Source: VXRJ01 sp965246995
GTDB taxonomy: Bacteria; Acidobacteriota; Vicinamibacteria; Vicinamibacterales; UBA8438
DNA: 64,000 nt
NCBI GenBank assembly: GCA_965246995.1
Contig: OZ252008.1
Coordinates: forward strand, 4,489,291-4,553,290
Reading direction: 5' to 3'
Made by a program: the position numbers and the translations under genes. The notes under the pieces were generated by a model. It was not told the DNA's origin. It saw only the letters and a program-made list of their open reading frames with translations, and did not search any database. Positions 42,112 through 51,933 of the stretch are shown here, piece by piece (position 1 is the stretch's first letter; each line of letters begins with the position of its first letter).

Positions 42112-45100
42112 ATGCGCTACGTCGACGGCCGGCTCGTGTTCTCCGCCACCGACCTCAGCTATCACCTGTCCTGCGGCCACCTGACCAACCTGCGCCGCGC
42201 CGACGCGCTTGGGGAGATCGGCTCGCCGACACCGTACGACGATCCGCGCGCCGAGGTGCTGAAACAGCGGGGAATCGAGCACGAGCAGCAGCTTCGGGAG
42301 CAGTACGCGGCGGACGGTCGGACCGTGGCAACCATCACCGCTACCGACACGCCGTACGCGCACCGGGACCCGGCGAGCGCAGCCGCGCGCACGCGCGAAG
42401 CGATGGAGAGCGGGATCGACGTCATCTACCAGGGGCGCCTGGAGAGCGACGACGGTCAATGGAGCGGCTATCCCGATTTTCTGCTCCGGGTGGAGGTGCC
42501 GAGCGCACTGGGCGAGTGGTCGTACGAGGTGGTAGACGCGAAGCTGGCGCGGGTAGCCAAGGGAACCGCCCTGCTGCAGCTCCTCCTGTACTCGGACCTG
42601 CTTAAGGAGTTGCAGGGACTCGAGCCCGAACGGATGCACCTTGCGCTCGGCGGGAGCGATGGCGGGGTCGATGCCCGCTTCCGGGTTGTGGAGTACTCGG
42701 CATACTACCGCGCCGTCCGTCGCCGCTTCGAGGCGCACGCCGCGGAGCCGCCGGAGACCTACCCGGAACCGGTCGATCACTGCGCGATCTGCGACTGGAA
42801 GCAGTCCTGCGTGGAACGGCGCCGAGCCGATGACCACCTTTCGCTCGTCGCCGGCATCACCCGCGGGCAGCGGCGGCACCTGGTCGCACAGGACGTGACG
42901 ACGATGGCCGCCCTCGGTGCGCTGCAACGGACGGATGCCGGGATCGATGGCGTCAATCCGGTGGCCTTGGGCAGGATTCGCGAACAGGCCCGGGTGCAGG
43001 ATCAGGCGCGGCGCGAACGCCGGCGCGTCCACGAGCTGATTACGCCGGTAGAACTCGACAAGGGCCTCGCTGCGCTCCCCGAACCGTCGGCCGGCGACCT
43101 CTTCTTCGATCTGGAAGGCGACGCCTTCGCGCGCGAGGGCGGCCTCGAGTATCTGTTCGGGGTGGCGGACCGGGAGGGCCATTACGAAGGACGCTGGGCG
43201 TTCGACCCGAAGAGCGAGAAACGCGAGTTCGAACACTTCATCGACGCCGTCATGGCACGCTGGGAAGAGCATCCGGGCTTCCACATCTACCACTACGCCG
43301 CCTACGAGACGACCGCCATCAAGCGGCTGATGAGCTGTTACGTCACGCGCGAGGAAGCGGTGGACCGGCTGCTGCGCGGTCGCGTGTTCGTTGACCTCCA
43401 CCGCGTGGTGCGGCAGGGGTTGCGCGCTTCGGTCGAGAGCTACTCGATCAAGAAGCTGGAGCCGTTCTACGGCTTCGGGCGCGACGTGGAACTGAACGAC
43501 GCGACGCGGTCGCTCATCGCGCTCGAAGTGGGGCTGGAATCCGGGAACGCGGCCGACCTGTCGGACGCGTTGCTTGCGCGGGTCGAGGGCTACAACCGGG
43601 ACGACTGCCTCTCGACCCTGCGCCTCGCCGAATGGCTGGAGGGTTGCCGGGGCGATCTCGAGGCCCAGACCGGGGAAGCCGTGCCGCGGCCGGCGACCCG
43701 AGAAGAGAAACGTGAACAGGAACGGGAGTCGGCAGCCGAGATCCAGGCCGTCTTCGATGCGCTCGTCGCCGGCCTGCCGGCGGACGACGACGACCTCGAC
43801 GACGAGCAGCGGGCGCGGCGGCTACTGGCGCACCTCCTGGAGTTCCACCGGCGGGAAGAGAAATCCGCGTGGTGGGAGTTCTTTCACCGCTGCGGCCTGG
43901 CGCCAGGCGAGTTGATCGAGAACCGGACGACGCTCGGTGGTCTCACCTACGAGGGCGAAGTCGAGCAGGTGAAACGCTCGGTGGTCCATCGCTATCGTTT
44001 CCCGGAACAGTCGCACGAGATCGAGGTCGGAGACTCGCCGAAGAACCCGGAGACGGCCGAATCCGAGGAATTCAAGTGGGGATCGTGCGGGACGGTGGTC
44101 GCGGTCGATGAAACAGCCGGCACGATCGATCTGAAGCGCGGCCGGAATTCACCGGTTCCTCATCCGGCGGCGGTGGTTCCGATGGACGTGATCAAGAGCA
44201 AAGTGCTGCAGGAGAGTCTCTTGCGGCTTGCGCAGGAGGTCACTTCCAGCGGCTTTGGGGCGAACAGCGCGCGCCGCGCACCGTTCGATCTGCTCCGACG
44301 CCAGCCGCCCCGAATCGGCGCGGGGGCATCGTCACCCGACGGGCGGAGCCTCGTCGCGCCCGGCGAGACGCCGCTGGACGCCGTCCGCCGGATCGCCCGG
44401 CAGCTTGACCACTCGGTCCTCCCGGTGCAGGGACCGCCCGGCAGCGGCAAGACCTACACCGGCGCGCGGATGATTCTCGATCTGGTGGCCGACGGGAAGC
44501 GCGTCGGCGTTACCGCCAACAGTCACAAGGTGATTTCCAACCTGCTCGGCGCGGTCTGCAGCGCGGCCGAGGTCTCATCGGCCGATGTGCGCGGGATCCA
44601 GAAGGCTAACGACGGCGACGGATGCCCGGATGAACGGATAGTGCAGACCAACACGAACGACGGCGTGGCTGCGCCGCTCGCGACGGGGGAAGCCAATCTC
44701 GCGGGCGGAACCGCGTGGCTATGGGCCCGAGAGGAGATGGCCGGCGCGGTGGACGTGCTCGTCATCGACGAGGCCGGACAGATGAGCCTGGCCAATACCC
44801 TCGCCGTCTGCCAGGCGGCGCGTAGCGTCGTCCTGCTCGGCGATCCGCGCCAGCTCGATCAGCCGATCCAGGGGGTCCACCCGCCGGGAGCCGATGTCTC
44901 GGCGCTCGGCCACCTCCTCGGCGAGTCGCCAACCATCGACCCGTCCTGCGGCGTCTTTCTCGACCGGACGTGGCGGATGCGCCCGGACGTCTGCGCGTTC
45001 ACGACGGAGCAGTTCTACGAAGGACGGCTCGGCACCCGTCCGGAGCTGAGCCGGCAGACGGTCGTCGGACCGGGGCCGCTGGCCGGACACGGCCTGCGCT

Positions 45101-45585
45101 TCATCGCGGTGGAGCATGCCGGCAATACGAACGCATCGGACGAGGAAGCCGAACGCGTCGCGGCACTAATCCGCGAGCTGCTCGACGCCAGCGCCGCCTG
45201 GGTCGACAAGGAGGGCGAGCAGAAACCGCTGACCCTGCAGGACATCCTGATCGTGGCGCCCTACAACGCGCACGTCGCCACTTTGCGGGCGAGGCTCCCA
45301 GACGGCGCGCGGGTCGGAACCGTGGACAAGTTCCAGGGGCAGGAGGCGCCGGTCGTCATCTACTCGATGGCGACCTCAACCGGCGACGAGGCGCCGCGCG
45401 GCATGGAGTTCCTGTACAGCCTGCACCGCCTCAACGTCGCCACCTCGCGCGCCCGCTGCGTGGCGGCTATCGTCGCCAGCCCCGCACTCCTGGCCCCGGA
45501 TTGCCGGACCCCGGAGCAGATGCATCTGGCCAACCCGTTCTGCCGCTTCCTGGAACTGGCGGAAACGACGCCACTGGTGCGGTGA
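42112..45585 (+). CDS. TM0106-family RecB-like nuclease fused to SF1 helicase
   Basis: The ATG at 42112 gives 1157 residues. The N-terminal RecB-like nuclease has an early Cys (YHLSCGHLTNLRRA), a core SGYPDFLLRVE with YEVVDAKLARVAKG and QLLLYSDLL, and a late Cys pair (HCAICDWKQSC), which together look like the AddB/Cas4-type Fe-S nuclease. An RNase H-like domain follows (LFFDLEGDAF, YHYAAYE, YNRDDC). The C-terminal helicase has PVQGPPGSGKTYTGA, DVLVIDEAGQM, LLGDPRQLDQPI and GTVDKFQGQEAPVVIYSMAT. All motifs are complete. Members are thought to act in DNA repair or processing; the exact role is unknown. Confidence 0.93.
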   Translation: MRYVDGRLVFSATDLSYHLSCGHLTNLRRADALGEIGSPTPYDDPRAEVLKQRGIEHEQQLREQYAADGRTVATITATDTPYAHRDPASAAARTREAMESGIDVIYQGRLESDDGQWSGYPDFLLRVEVPSALGEWSYEVVDAKLARVAKGTALLQLLLYSDLLKELQGLEPERMHLALGGSDGGVDARFRVVEYSAYYRAVRRRFEAHAAEPPETYPEPVDHCAICDWKQSCVERRRADDHLSLVAGITRGQRRHLVAQDVTTMAALGALQRTDAGIDGVNPVALGRIREQARVQDQARRERRRVHELITPVELDKGLAALPEPSAGDLFFDLEGDAFAREGGLEYLFGVADREGHYEGRWAFDPKSEKREFEHFIDAVMARWEEHPGFHIYHYAAYETTAIKRLMSCYVTREEAVDRLLRGRVFVDLHRVVRQGLRASVESYSIKKLEPFYGFGRDVELNDATRSLIALEVGLESGNAADLSDALLARVEGYNRDDCLSTLRLAEWLEGCRGDLEAQTGEAVPRPATREEKREQERESAAEIQAVFDALVAGLPADDDDLDDEQRARRLLAHLLEFHRREEKSAWWEFFHRCGLAPGELIENRTTLGGLTYEGEVEQVKRSVVHRYRFPEQSHEIEVGDSPKNPETAESEEFKWGSCGTVVAVDETAGTIDLKRGRNSPVPHPAAVVPMDVIKSKVLQESLLRLAQEVTSSGFGANSARRAPFDLLRRQPPRIGAGASSPDGRSLVAPGETPLDAVRRIARQLDHSVLPVQGPPGSGKTYTGARMILDLVADGKRVGVTANSHKVISNLLGAVCSAAEVSSADVRGIQKANDGDGCPDERIVQTNTNDGVAAPLATGEANLAGGTAWLWAREEMAGAVDVLVIDEAGQMSLANTLAVCQAARSVVLLGDPRQLDQPIQGVHPPGADVSALGHLLGESPTIDPSCGVFLDRTWRMRPDVCAFTTEQFYEGRLGTRPELSRQTVVGPGPLAGHGLRFIAVEHAGNTNASDEEAERVAALIRELLDASAAWVDKEGEQKPLTLQDILIVAPYNAHVATLRARLPDGARVGTVDKFQGQEAPVVIYSMATSTGDEAPRGMEFLYSLHRLNVATSRARCVAAIVASPALLAPDCRTPEQMHLANPFCRFLELAETTPLVR

Positions 45586-45669
45586 GCGACGACAACTGTC
45601 CCATCCTGCACGTTCGCAACGCACGCAAACTGCTGTATTTATTGGCCTTTGCATAGCATGACCCGCTAA

Positions 45670-45685
45670 GGAAAGTCTTCTTTCC
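45670..45685. terminator. Hairpin between convergent genes
   Basis: GGAAAG and CTTTCC pair around TCTT in the 120-base gap between convergent genes ending at 45585 and 45706. The position fits a terminator for one or both, but the stem is short and no clear T-run follows. Confidence 0.35.
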
Positions 45686-45705
45686 CTAGTTGATCTCGAC
45701 CGCTG

Positions 45706-47385
45706 CTATCTTGGCCGCTGCGCCTCACGGATGGCCCGGAACTCGCTGGTCTCGCTCCATGCCGGCCAGATGTCGGTGTTGGCCAGACGGACGCCCATTT
45801 CGTACATGAACGTCAGGTCCTCGACGGCCCCTGACATATCCCAGTCCGGCTTCACCTCGTCGGACACCTTGTGGTAGTCGTTCGCGGTGTATTCGTTCCG
45901 TTTCTCCAGGCCATAGCCGGACGGCTTGTCGAGGTACTCGATGCCGGGATCGCCGTAGAACGCCGGGATGCCGACGCGGGCGAACGAGAAGTGATCGGAG
46001 CGGAAGTAGAACCCCTTTTCCGGCTCGGGATCCGGCACGAGCCGGCGGTTGAGACGAGCGGCTACCTCCGCCGCGACAGCGTCCAGTTCCGACTGGCCGT
46101 AGCCGACAATCGTCAGGTCGCTCGTCCGCCCCCACTGGTTGAGCACGTCCATGTTGATCGCGCCAACGGTCTGCGCAGCCGGGTAGAGCGGGTTCTCGCC
46201 ATAGTGGCGCGAACCGAGCAGCCCCTGTTCCTCCGCCGTCACCGCGAGGAACAACACCGTCCGCCGCGGGGGCTCGGGCGCCGCTGCGAACGCCCGGGCG
46301 ATCTCGATCAGCCCGGCCGTCCCGGTCGCGTTGTCCGCGGCGCCGTTATAGATCTGGTCTCCCTCCAGGCTCGCGTCGCGTCCGAGGTGATCCCAGTGCG
46401 CGGTGTAGATCACCACTTCATCCGGCGCCTCGCTGCCCACGAGCCTTGCGACGAAGTTCTGCGAATCGATCCGCCGCAACGTGTTCTGGATCCGCAGGCT
46501 GCCCGTGATGCCGAGCGGGACCGGCGCGAACTCACGCGTCGCCGCCTGCGCCTTCGCCGCCTCGAAATCGAGGCCCGCCATCTCGAAGAGCGACTCTGCA
46601 GTCGCCCGCTGCACCCATCCCTCGAACGTGGCGCGGCTCAGGTTGTCGTCGGCGGCTACCAGATCGAACGCCTCGGAGAAGGGGGAACTGCCGACCACTT
46701 CCCAGGGATAGCCGGCCGGTCCGGTCTCATGGATGACCAGCGACCCGGCCGCGCCCAGCTCGGCGGCGATCTCGTGCTTGTAGGTCCAGCGGCCGTAGTA
46801 GGTCATCGCGTCGCCGCCGAAGATGTCGTCCAGCGGCGGGTCGTTCACCAGAAAGAGGAGGATCTTGCCGCTCAGGTCAGCGTCACCGAAATCGTCCCAG
46901 TCGTACTCCGGCGCCCGCGCGCCGTAGCCGACGAAGACGAACTCCGCGTCGCTTACCTCCACGGCGTCAAGCACATGCTTCGTTGCGGCAACGTAGTCGA
47001 CCGACGGCTCCAGCATCCGGGTCTCGCCGCCGCCGCTGACGGACAGCGTGTCGCCCGGCTGCGTCGTGATCCCGACCAGCGGGACGTCCTGCACCCAGGT
47101 ACCGTCCGGGTTGCCCGGCTCGGCGCCGAGCGACGAGAACTGTTCCGTCAGATACGCGAGCGTCAATTCCTCGCCCGGTGATCCGGGCGCGCGCCCCTCG
47201 AACTCGTCGGAGGCTAGCCGCTCTGTCGCCGCCATCAGCGTGTCGGTCGAGATCCCGTCGGCAATCATCATGGGGGACGCCGCGGGAGTGTCCGCCTCCT
47301 CCGGCGTCTCGCCACCACCGCAGGCTCCCATTGCAGCCACCGTTGTCATTGTCACCACCCACACCCGGGTGTCGCGCGCCGTCAT
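45706..47385 (-). CDS. M28-family metallopeptidase, lipoprotein
   Basis: A lipoprotein signal is visible (VVTMTTVAAMGAC) with an acylated Cys near residue 22. A PA-type insert domain lies around residues 130-270. The zinc site is complete: IYTAHWDHLG, NGAADNATGTAGL, AVTAEEQGLLGSRHYGE, INMDVLNQWG and YFRSDHFSFARVGIPAFYGD. The family removes N-terminal amino acids from peptides. At 559 residues it matches long acidobacterial members. It follows the S9A peptidase by 28 bases on the same strand, suggesting a peptide-scavenging operon. Confidence 0.93.
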   Translation of the reverse strand: MTARDTRVWVVTMTTVAAMGACGGGETPEEADTPAASPMMIADGISTDTLMAATERLASDEFEGRAPGSPGEELTLAYLTEQFSSLGAEPGNPDGTWVQDVPLVGITTQPGDTLSVSGGGETRMLEPSVDYVAATKHVLDAVEVSDAEFVFVGYGARAPEYDWDDFGDADLSGKILLFLVNDPPLDDIFGGDAMTYYGRWTYKHEIAAELGAAGSLVIHETGPAGYPWEVVGSSPFSEAFDLVAADDNLSRATFEGWVQRATAESLFEMAGLDFEAAKAQAATREFAPVPLGITGSLRIQNTLRRIDSQNFVARLVGSEAPDEVVIYTAHWDHLGRDASLEGDQIYNGAADNATGTAGLIEIARAFAAAPEPPRRTVLFLAVTAEEQGLLGSRHYGENPLYPAAQTVGAINMDVLNQWGRTSDLTIVGYGQSELDAVAAEVAARLNRRLVPDPEPEKGFYFRSDHFSFARVGIPAFYGDPGIEYLDKPSGYGLEKRNEYTANDYHKVSDEVKPDWDMSGAVEDLTFMYEMGVRLANTDIWPAWSETSEFRAIREAQRPR

Positions 47386-47413
47386 CCCATCCTCCCCGCC
47401 GCGTATGCCGCGT

Positions 47414-49519
47414 CTATTCCCGTCCCACCTGCCAGAGCAGGAAGCTGATCGTGTCGACCATCTCGTCGATCTGCTGGCTGACCGGCTGTCCCCCGGAGTG
47501 GCCCGCCTGCGTGTGGTAGCGGAGCAGAATCGGGTTGTTCGACCCGTTCTTCGCCTGCATCAGCGCCGCCATCTTCCGCGCGTGCAGTGGAGCGACGCGC
47601 GTATCGCCGTCGCCCGACAGGTACAGCGTCGCCGGATAGTCGCCGCCGTCGATCACATTGTGGTACGGCGAGTACGCCCGCAGCCATTCGAACTGTTCCG
47701 GGTCGTCGCTCGAGCCGTATTCGGGCACCCAGAAGCTGGCGACCAGGAACTGGTGGTAGCGCACCATGTCCAACAGCGGATAGACGCAGACGACGGCGCC
47801 GAACAGGTCGGGGCGCTGGTTCGCGACCGCGCCCACCAGCAGGCCGCCGTTGCTGCCGCCCCGGATCGCGAGGTGCTGACTGCTCGTATAGCCTTCGGCG
47901 ATCAGGTGCTCGCCCGCGGCGATGAAATCGTCAAAGACGTTCTGCTTGTTGCCGAGCGTCCCCGCCTCGTGCCAAGCCTCGCCGAACTCGCTGCCGCCCC
48001 GGATGTTGGCGAGGGCGAAGACGCCGCCCGATTCGAGCCAGGTCGTTGCGAGCGCCGAGAACCGGGGTGTCTGAGCGTTGTTGAAGCCGCCGTAGCCGGC
48101 CAGGAGCGTCGGGTTCGCGCCGTCCCGCGCGACGCCGGGCGGGGCGACGACGAAGATCGGGACCTCGGTCCCGTCCTTCGAGTTGAACCACTCCTGCGTC
48201 ACTGCGTAGGCGGCCGGGTCGACGGGGGTTTCCGCCGCCGCCCAGACGGAACGCTCGCCGGTTGCGATGTCGTACCGGTAGATGGTGCGGGGGACATGGA
48301 ATGTTTCGAACGTGAAGAACGTTTCGTCGCTCTTCCAGCGGCCGGAGCCGCCGCCAACGGAGCCGACCGTGTCGAAGGCGAGATCGCGGACGTGCGTCCC
48401 GTCCATCTCGTGGATCGCAACCCGCAGCTGGACGTCCTGCAGGTACAACACCGCGAGTTTCCCGCCGAGCGGACGCGCGCCCTCGACCACAACGCCGTCC
48501 CGTTCCGGGATCACCTCGCGCCACTGATCGACACCCGGGCTCGCCGGGTCGGCCACCACCACCCGCTTGTTCGGCGCGTCCAGGTTGGTGACGATGACGA
48601 ACCGCTCACCCGCGAATTCGCCCCATGACTCCGAGACGCCGTCGGCAATGGCGGTAACGAACGGCGTGTCGTTCTCGAGGTCCTTGATGTGGATCTCCGT
48701 CGGCCCGGACGATCCTTCGATCATGTGCACCGCCATCCAGCGGCCGTCGTCGGAGATCACCGTCGACGGAATCTGATGCCGCTCATACCCCTCGCCGAAG
48801 AGCTGCACATCCTCCGAAATCGCCGAACCGAACGCGTGGAAGATGACGCGGGGCGTCACGTTGCCGTACTGCTCGTAGTACAGGCCGCTCCCGTCGGCGG
48901 CCAGCAACACCGATCCGTAGCGCGCCGGCGGCAGCACATCCGGCAGATCCTCCCCGGTGTCGACGTTGCGGACGCGGATCGCCACCTCGTCGACGCCCCC
49001 TTCGCGTACCGCGTACACCGCGACCGTCCCGTCGTCCGACAGATCCCGGAGATCAACCGTCGTCGTGTGGTCCGGGCTCATCGGGTGCGGATCGATCAGC
49101 ACCTGATCCGCGCCCTCCGCCCCGTCGCGCCAGTAGAGGATCGCCAGGTCCTGATCAGCTCGGCGGTGGCTGAAGAAGTAGCGGCCGCCCCGCTCGTTCG
49201 GGAGCCCCGCGGCGTCGCGCTCCAGAACCGCCGCCGCCCGGGCGCGCAGCTCGTCCCGGCCGGGAAGGCCGCCCAGCACACCGTCCGTGTGGGCGTTCTG
49301 CGCGTCGATCCAGGCGCGGGTCTCGGGCGCTTCCTGATCCTCGAGCCAACGGTACGGGTCGGAAATGTCCACGCCATGCAGCGTGTCGACTACTTCGCGC
49401 ACGTCGGTCGGTGGCGGCGGCGGCACCTCGATGCCTCGATCGGTTCCGGTTTCCCCGACGGCACAGGCCGCCATCAGCGCCGCACCGGCGATCCCCGCGA
49501 TTCGTCGCGATCCGGCCAT
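47414..49519 (-). CDS. Prolyl oligopeptidase (S9A), lipoprotein
   Basis: The signal ends in a lipobox (AGAALMAAC). The N-terminal domain (DPYRWLEDQEAPETRAWIDA) and a seven-blade propeller lead to the catalytic alpha/beta hydrolase: LLAGYGGFNNAQTPRFSAL, IRGGSNGGLLVGAVANQRPD with the Ser, YLSGDGDTRVAPLHARKMAA with the Asp, and HTQAGHSGGQPV with the His. Length is 701 residues, typical. The enzyme cleaves short peptides after Pro. Confidence 0.95.
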   Translation of the reverse strand: MAGSRRIAGIAGAALMAACAVGETGTDRGIEVPPPPPTDVREVVDTLHGVDISDPYRWLEDQEAPETRAWIDAQNAHTDGVLGGLPGRDELRARAAAVLERDAAGLPNERGGRYFFSHRRADQDLAILYWRDGAEGADQVLIDPHPMSPDHTTTVDLRDLSDDGTVAVYAVREGGVDEVAIRVRNVDTGEDLPDVLPPARYGSVLLAADGSGLYYEQYGNVTPRVIFHAFGSAISEDVQLFGEGYERHQIPSTVISDDGRWMAVHMIEGSSGPTEIHIKDLENDTPFVTAIADGVSESWGEFAGERFVIVTNLDAPNKRVVVADPASPGVDQWREVIPERDGVVVEGARPLGGKLAVLYLQDVQLRVAIHEMDGTHVRDLAFDTVGSVGGGSGRWKSDETFFTFETFHVPRTIYRYDIATGERSVWAAAETPVDPAAYAVTQEWFNSKDGTEVPIFVVAPPGVARDGANPTLLAGYGGFNNAQTPRFSALATTWLESGGVFALANIRGGSEFGEAWHEAGTLGNKQNVFDDFIAAGEHLIAEGYTSSQHLAIRGGSNGGLLVGAVANQRPDLFGAVVCVYPLLDMVRYHQFLVASFWVPEYGSSDDPEQFEWLRAYSPYHNVIDGGDYPATLYLSGDGDTRVAPLHARKMAALMQAKNGSNNPILLRYHTQAGHSGGQPVSQQIDEMVDTISFLLWQVGRE

Positions 49520-49607
49520 GTTGTCCCCCGAGCGTCGAGACGTTCAGCCTAACGCATCTTGCGGGATCGGCGTCGATGCGAGGCTCGGACCACTACTTGT
49601 GGCACCA

Positions 49608-49771
49608 TAGGAGCCCGTGGTGAAAGCCCCGCTACATTCGAGCGGCGATGCATCCCGCCTGAACGGCGTTGCTCCTCCGTCGAATATGGCCAATATGCTC
49701 CCTCGTCGCGCCTTGTCAGCCGGGCGCCTCACCGCTCTCGGTGCTACGCTGGGTTTCACCACGGGCTCCTA
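49608..49771. mobile_element. MITE-like element, copy 2
   Basis: This 164-base unit matches the one at 25382 with only a few changes and has the same ends (GGAGCCCGTGGTGAAA and its inverse) flanked by TA. It sits between the divergent genes at 49519 and 49800 and does not break a gene. Confidence 0.85.
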
Positions 49772-49799
49772 GGGCATCAATGCTGCACCGATTGCCGAA

Positions 49800-50228
49800 A
49801 TGACCTCTCGAACTCTTGCGATAGCGATGTTCCTGCTGGCGCTCGCCGCGCCGACCACCGCGGCGGCGGATGGCGTCGTGGTCGGGGGCGCGATGCGCTT
49901 CGCCGCCGACGAGGCCGCCTTCATCGGCGGGTTCGGTGGCGTGGCGGTCGAGGTCTGGGGTATGGAGCCGTACGGGTATCTGAGCCACGATGCGGACGTC
50001 TGGGCCATCCAGGCCGGCATTGCGATACCGGTGATCCGTCTGGACGTAGCGCGCGTCCTTCTCCGGTTCGGCACCAGCACGCCGGTGAGTGGTCCGGCGG
50101 TAGAGCCGGACATCAATGCGACCGTCGGCGCTGGCGTGCGGATCGGGAGACGATTCGGCTTTGTGGCCTCCGTCGACCACGCGCGGGCGTTCACGCAGTC
50201 CCGCGCGGGCTTGTTCGTTGGCTGGTGA
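49800..50228 (+). CDS. Small exported beta-rich protein of unknown function
   Basis: A signal peptide (LAIAMFLLALAAPTTAAA) precedes about 120 residues of alternating strands (GVVVGGAMRFAADEAAFIGG, VWAIQAGIAIPVIRLDVARV, GAGVRIGRRFGFVASVDHAR), ending GLFVGW with a terminal Trp. The form suggests a small outer-membrane barrel. Only 28 bases separate the start from the MITE end, so promoter or leader may come from the element. Family unknown. Confidence 0.6.
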   Translation: MTSRTLAIAMFLLALAAPTTAAADGVVVGGAMRFAADEAAFIGGFGGVAVEVWGMEPYGYLSHDADVWAIQAGIAIPVIRLDVARVLLRFGTSTPVSGPAVEPDINATVGAGVRIGRRFGFVASVDHARAFTQSRAGLFVGW

Positions 50229-50263
50229 TAGTCTGAAAACCCGGAGCGAGAGCGGGGGACACC

Positions 50264-51265
50264 ATGCGGAGTGCGCACTACTACAGCCGTCGTGAATGGT
50301 TGACCACGGTCGGTGCCGCGACCGGCGCCGCGGCGCTGCTGCCCTCCCTTCCGTTGCGGGCAGCGGAGGCGAAGCCGATGCGGGGGGCGTTCATGATTCT
50401 GAGCACCCCCTACACCGACGCCAACGCGGTGGACTACGAAGATCTCGGCCACCAGGTGGACTTCTGTGACCGGTGCGGCATTCACGGCCTGGTCTGGCCG
50501 CAGAACTCAAGCGAGCAGAGACACCTCTCGAAACAGGAACGGCTGCGCGGCTTCGACGTGCTCGCCCAGGCCGCGAAGGGCAAGCGGCCGGCACTCGTCT
50601 TCGGCGTGCAGGGGGACGACACGAAGGGCATGCTGGAGTACGCCCGCCACGCCGAAGCTCTCGATCCTGATGGCATGATCGCCATCCCGCCGACCGAGGC
50701 GACAACCCTCCAGGAGTTCCGTGACTACTACGCCGCGTTGTGCGACGTCACCGATCGTCCCATCTTCTTCCAGACCAGCGGCGGCGCCCCGGATGTCGTC
50801 CCGACCGTCGAGTTCATGGTCGACATGGCCCGGGAGTTCCCGAATCTCGCCTACGTGAAGGAAGAGCGCGAGCCGGTCCACGAGCGGATGCTCGCGCTGA
50901 AGCAGCACCGCCCCGACCCCGTCAAGGCGATCTTCGGCGCCGCCTTCGGCCGGCAGTGGCTCTACGAAATGCGGCTCGGCATGGACGGCGTGATGACCGG
51001 CGGCGTGATGTACGCCGACATCTACGCCCGTCTCTGGGAACTGCACGAAGCCGGCAAGGACGATGAACTGCGCGATCTGTTCAGCAAGCTGCTGCTGATG
51101 TTGAACCTCGATCGATCAATCCCCGGCGTCCGCCTCTACGTCCTGAAGAAGCGTGGCATCTTCAAGACGATGCAGTCACGCCGCGGTGACTACAGCTTCA
51201 CGCCGGATCAGATGGCCGAGATCGACTACCGCCTGGAAGGGCTCAAGCCCTACTTCCGCGCGTAG
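50264..51265 (+). CDS. Dihydrodipicolinate synthase-family protein with Tat-like signal
   Basis: The N-terminus has RREWLTTVGAATGAAALLPS, a twin-arginine-type export signal unusual for this family. The TIM barrel follows: GAFMILSTPYTDANAVDYED, GIHGLVWPQNSSEQRHLSKQ and DRPIFFQTSGGAPDVVPTVE. The likely Schiff-base Lys is in PNLAYVKEEREPVHERM. C-terminal GVRLYVLKKRGIFKTMQSRR is also family-typical. Exported members have been found in acidobacteria by annotation; substrate is probably a 2-keto-3-deoxy sugar acid or similar, which is not shown. Confidence 0.85.
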   Translation: MRSAHYYSRREWLTTVGAATGAAALLPSLPLRAAEAKPMRGAFMILSTPYTDANAVDYEDLGHQVDFCDRCGIHGLVWPQNSSEQRHLSKQERLRGFDVLAQAAKGKRPALVFGVQGDDTKGMLEYARHAEALDPDGMIAIPPTEATTLQEFRDYYAALCDVTDRPIFFQTSGGAPDVVPTVEFMVDMAREFPNLAYVKEEREPVHERMLALKQHRPDPVKAIFGAAFGRQWLYEMRLGMDGVMTGGVMYADIYARLWELHEAGKDDELRDLFSKLLLMLNLDRSIPGVRLYVLKKRGIFKTMQSRRGDYSFTPDQMAEIDYRLEGLKPYFRA

Positions 51266-51300
51266 ACGCGCGTTGGTGCGCCGGCGTCCCATACGCGATG

Positions 51301-51900
51301 CTACGCCGCCATGGACGCGGCGCCCACGAGGCCGAGGATGCTGGCAACGCCCAGGAGTATCAGCAGGCCCCCGAGCAGAAGGAACGGCAACCAGGCCAGC
51401 AGCAACGTCAGGAGGGCGAAGCCAACCGGCATCCGAGCGACGCGAGAAATGGCCCCGACCTGGGCCGCCGCGCAGTAGACGGGCGCGACGAGCCACCCCA
51501 GAAGCGGTATGAGACCGATCGCGAGCGGCGCCTGGGCGAAGCCCAGCGCTCGATACCACTCCCCGAAGGAGGCGACGCGACTACCGAACAGCCGCGCGAC
51601 AATCATCACCAGGAACGCGTGAACCGCGACGAAGAAGAGAGCCCCCGGCACGATGACAAAGAAGAGAAAGAGCGTCGTCAGACTGCCGCTGAGCATCGAA
51701 GCGATGGCGATGACGGCAACCGCCTGCAGCGTGTCGGGCGCGGCGGCAACTTCCTCGTAGACGCTCGTGTCAAACGAGAAGACGCGACCGACCCGGGCCC
51801 CGAAGCCGGCAGCCGCGCCGGCCGGCGCACCGGTCGGCACGCCGGGTGCAGGTCCGGTTGAAGACGGACTGGAGGCTGAATCGACGTCTTGGGTGCTCAT
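51301..51900 (-). CDS. YIP1-family membrane protein
   Basis: After a Gly/Ala/Pro-rich cytoplasmic start the sequence gives GRVFSFDTSVYEEVAAAPDT, the usual lead-in to the Yip1 domain, then five hydrophobic segments (VIAIASMLSGSLTTLFLFFV, GALFFVAVHAFLVMIVARLF, LAIGLIPLLGWLVAPVYCAA, VGFALLTLLLAWLPFLLLGG, LLILLGVASILGLVGAASMA). Length is 199 residues. Bacterial Yip1-like proteins have no established role. Confidence 0.82.
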   Translation of the reverse strand: MSTQDVDSASSPSSTGPAPGVPTGAPAGAAAGFGARVGRVFSFDTSVYEEVAAAPDTLQAVAVIAIASMLSGSLTTLFLFFVIVPGALFFVAVHAFLVMIVARLFGSRVASFGEWYRALGFAQAPLAIGLIPLLGWLVAPVYCAAAQVGAISRVARMPVGFALLTLLLAWLPFLLLGGLLILLGVASILGLVGAASMAA

Positions 51901-51933
51901 GAGACATCCCTTTCCTGTACCGAGTTCCTGCTG

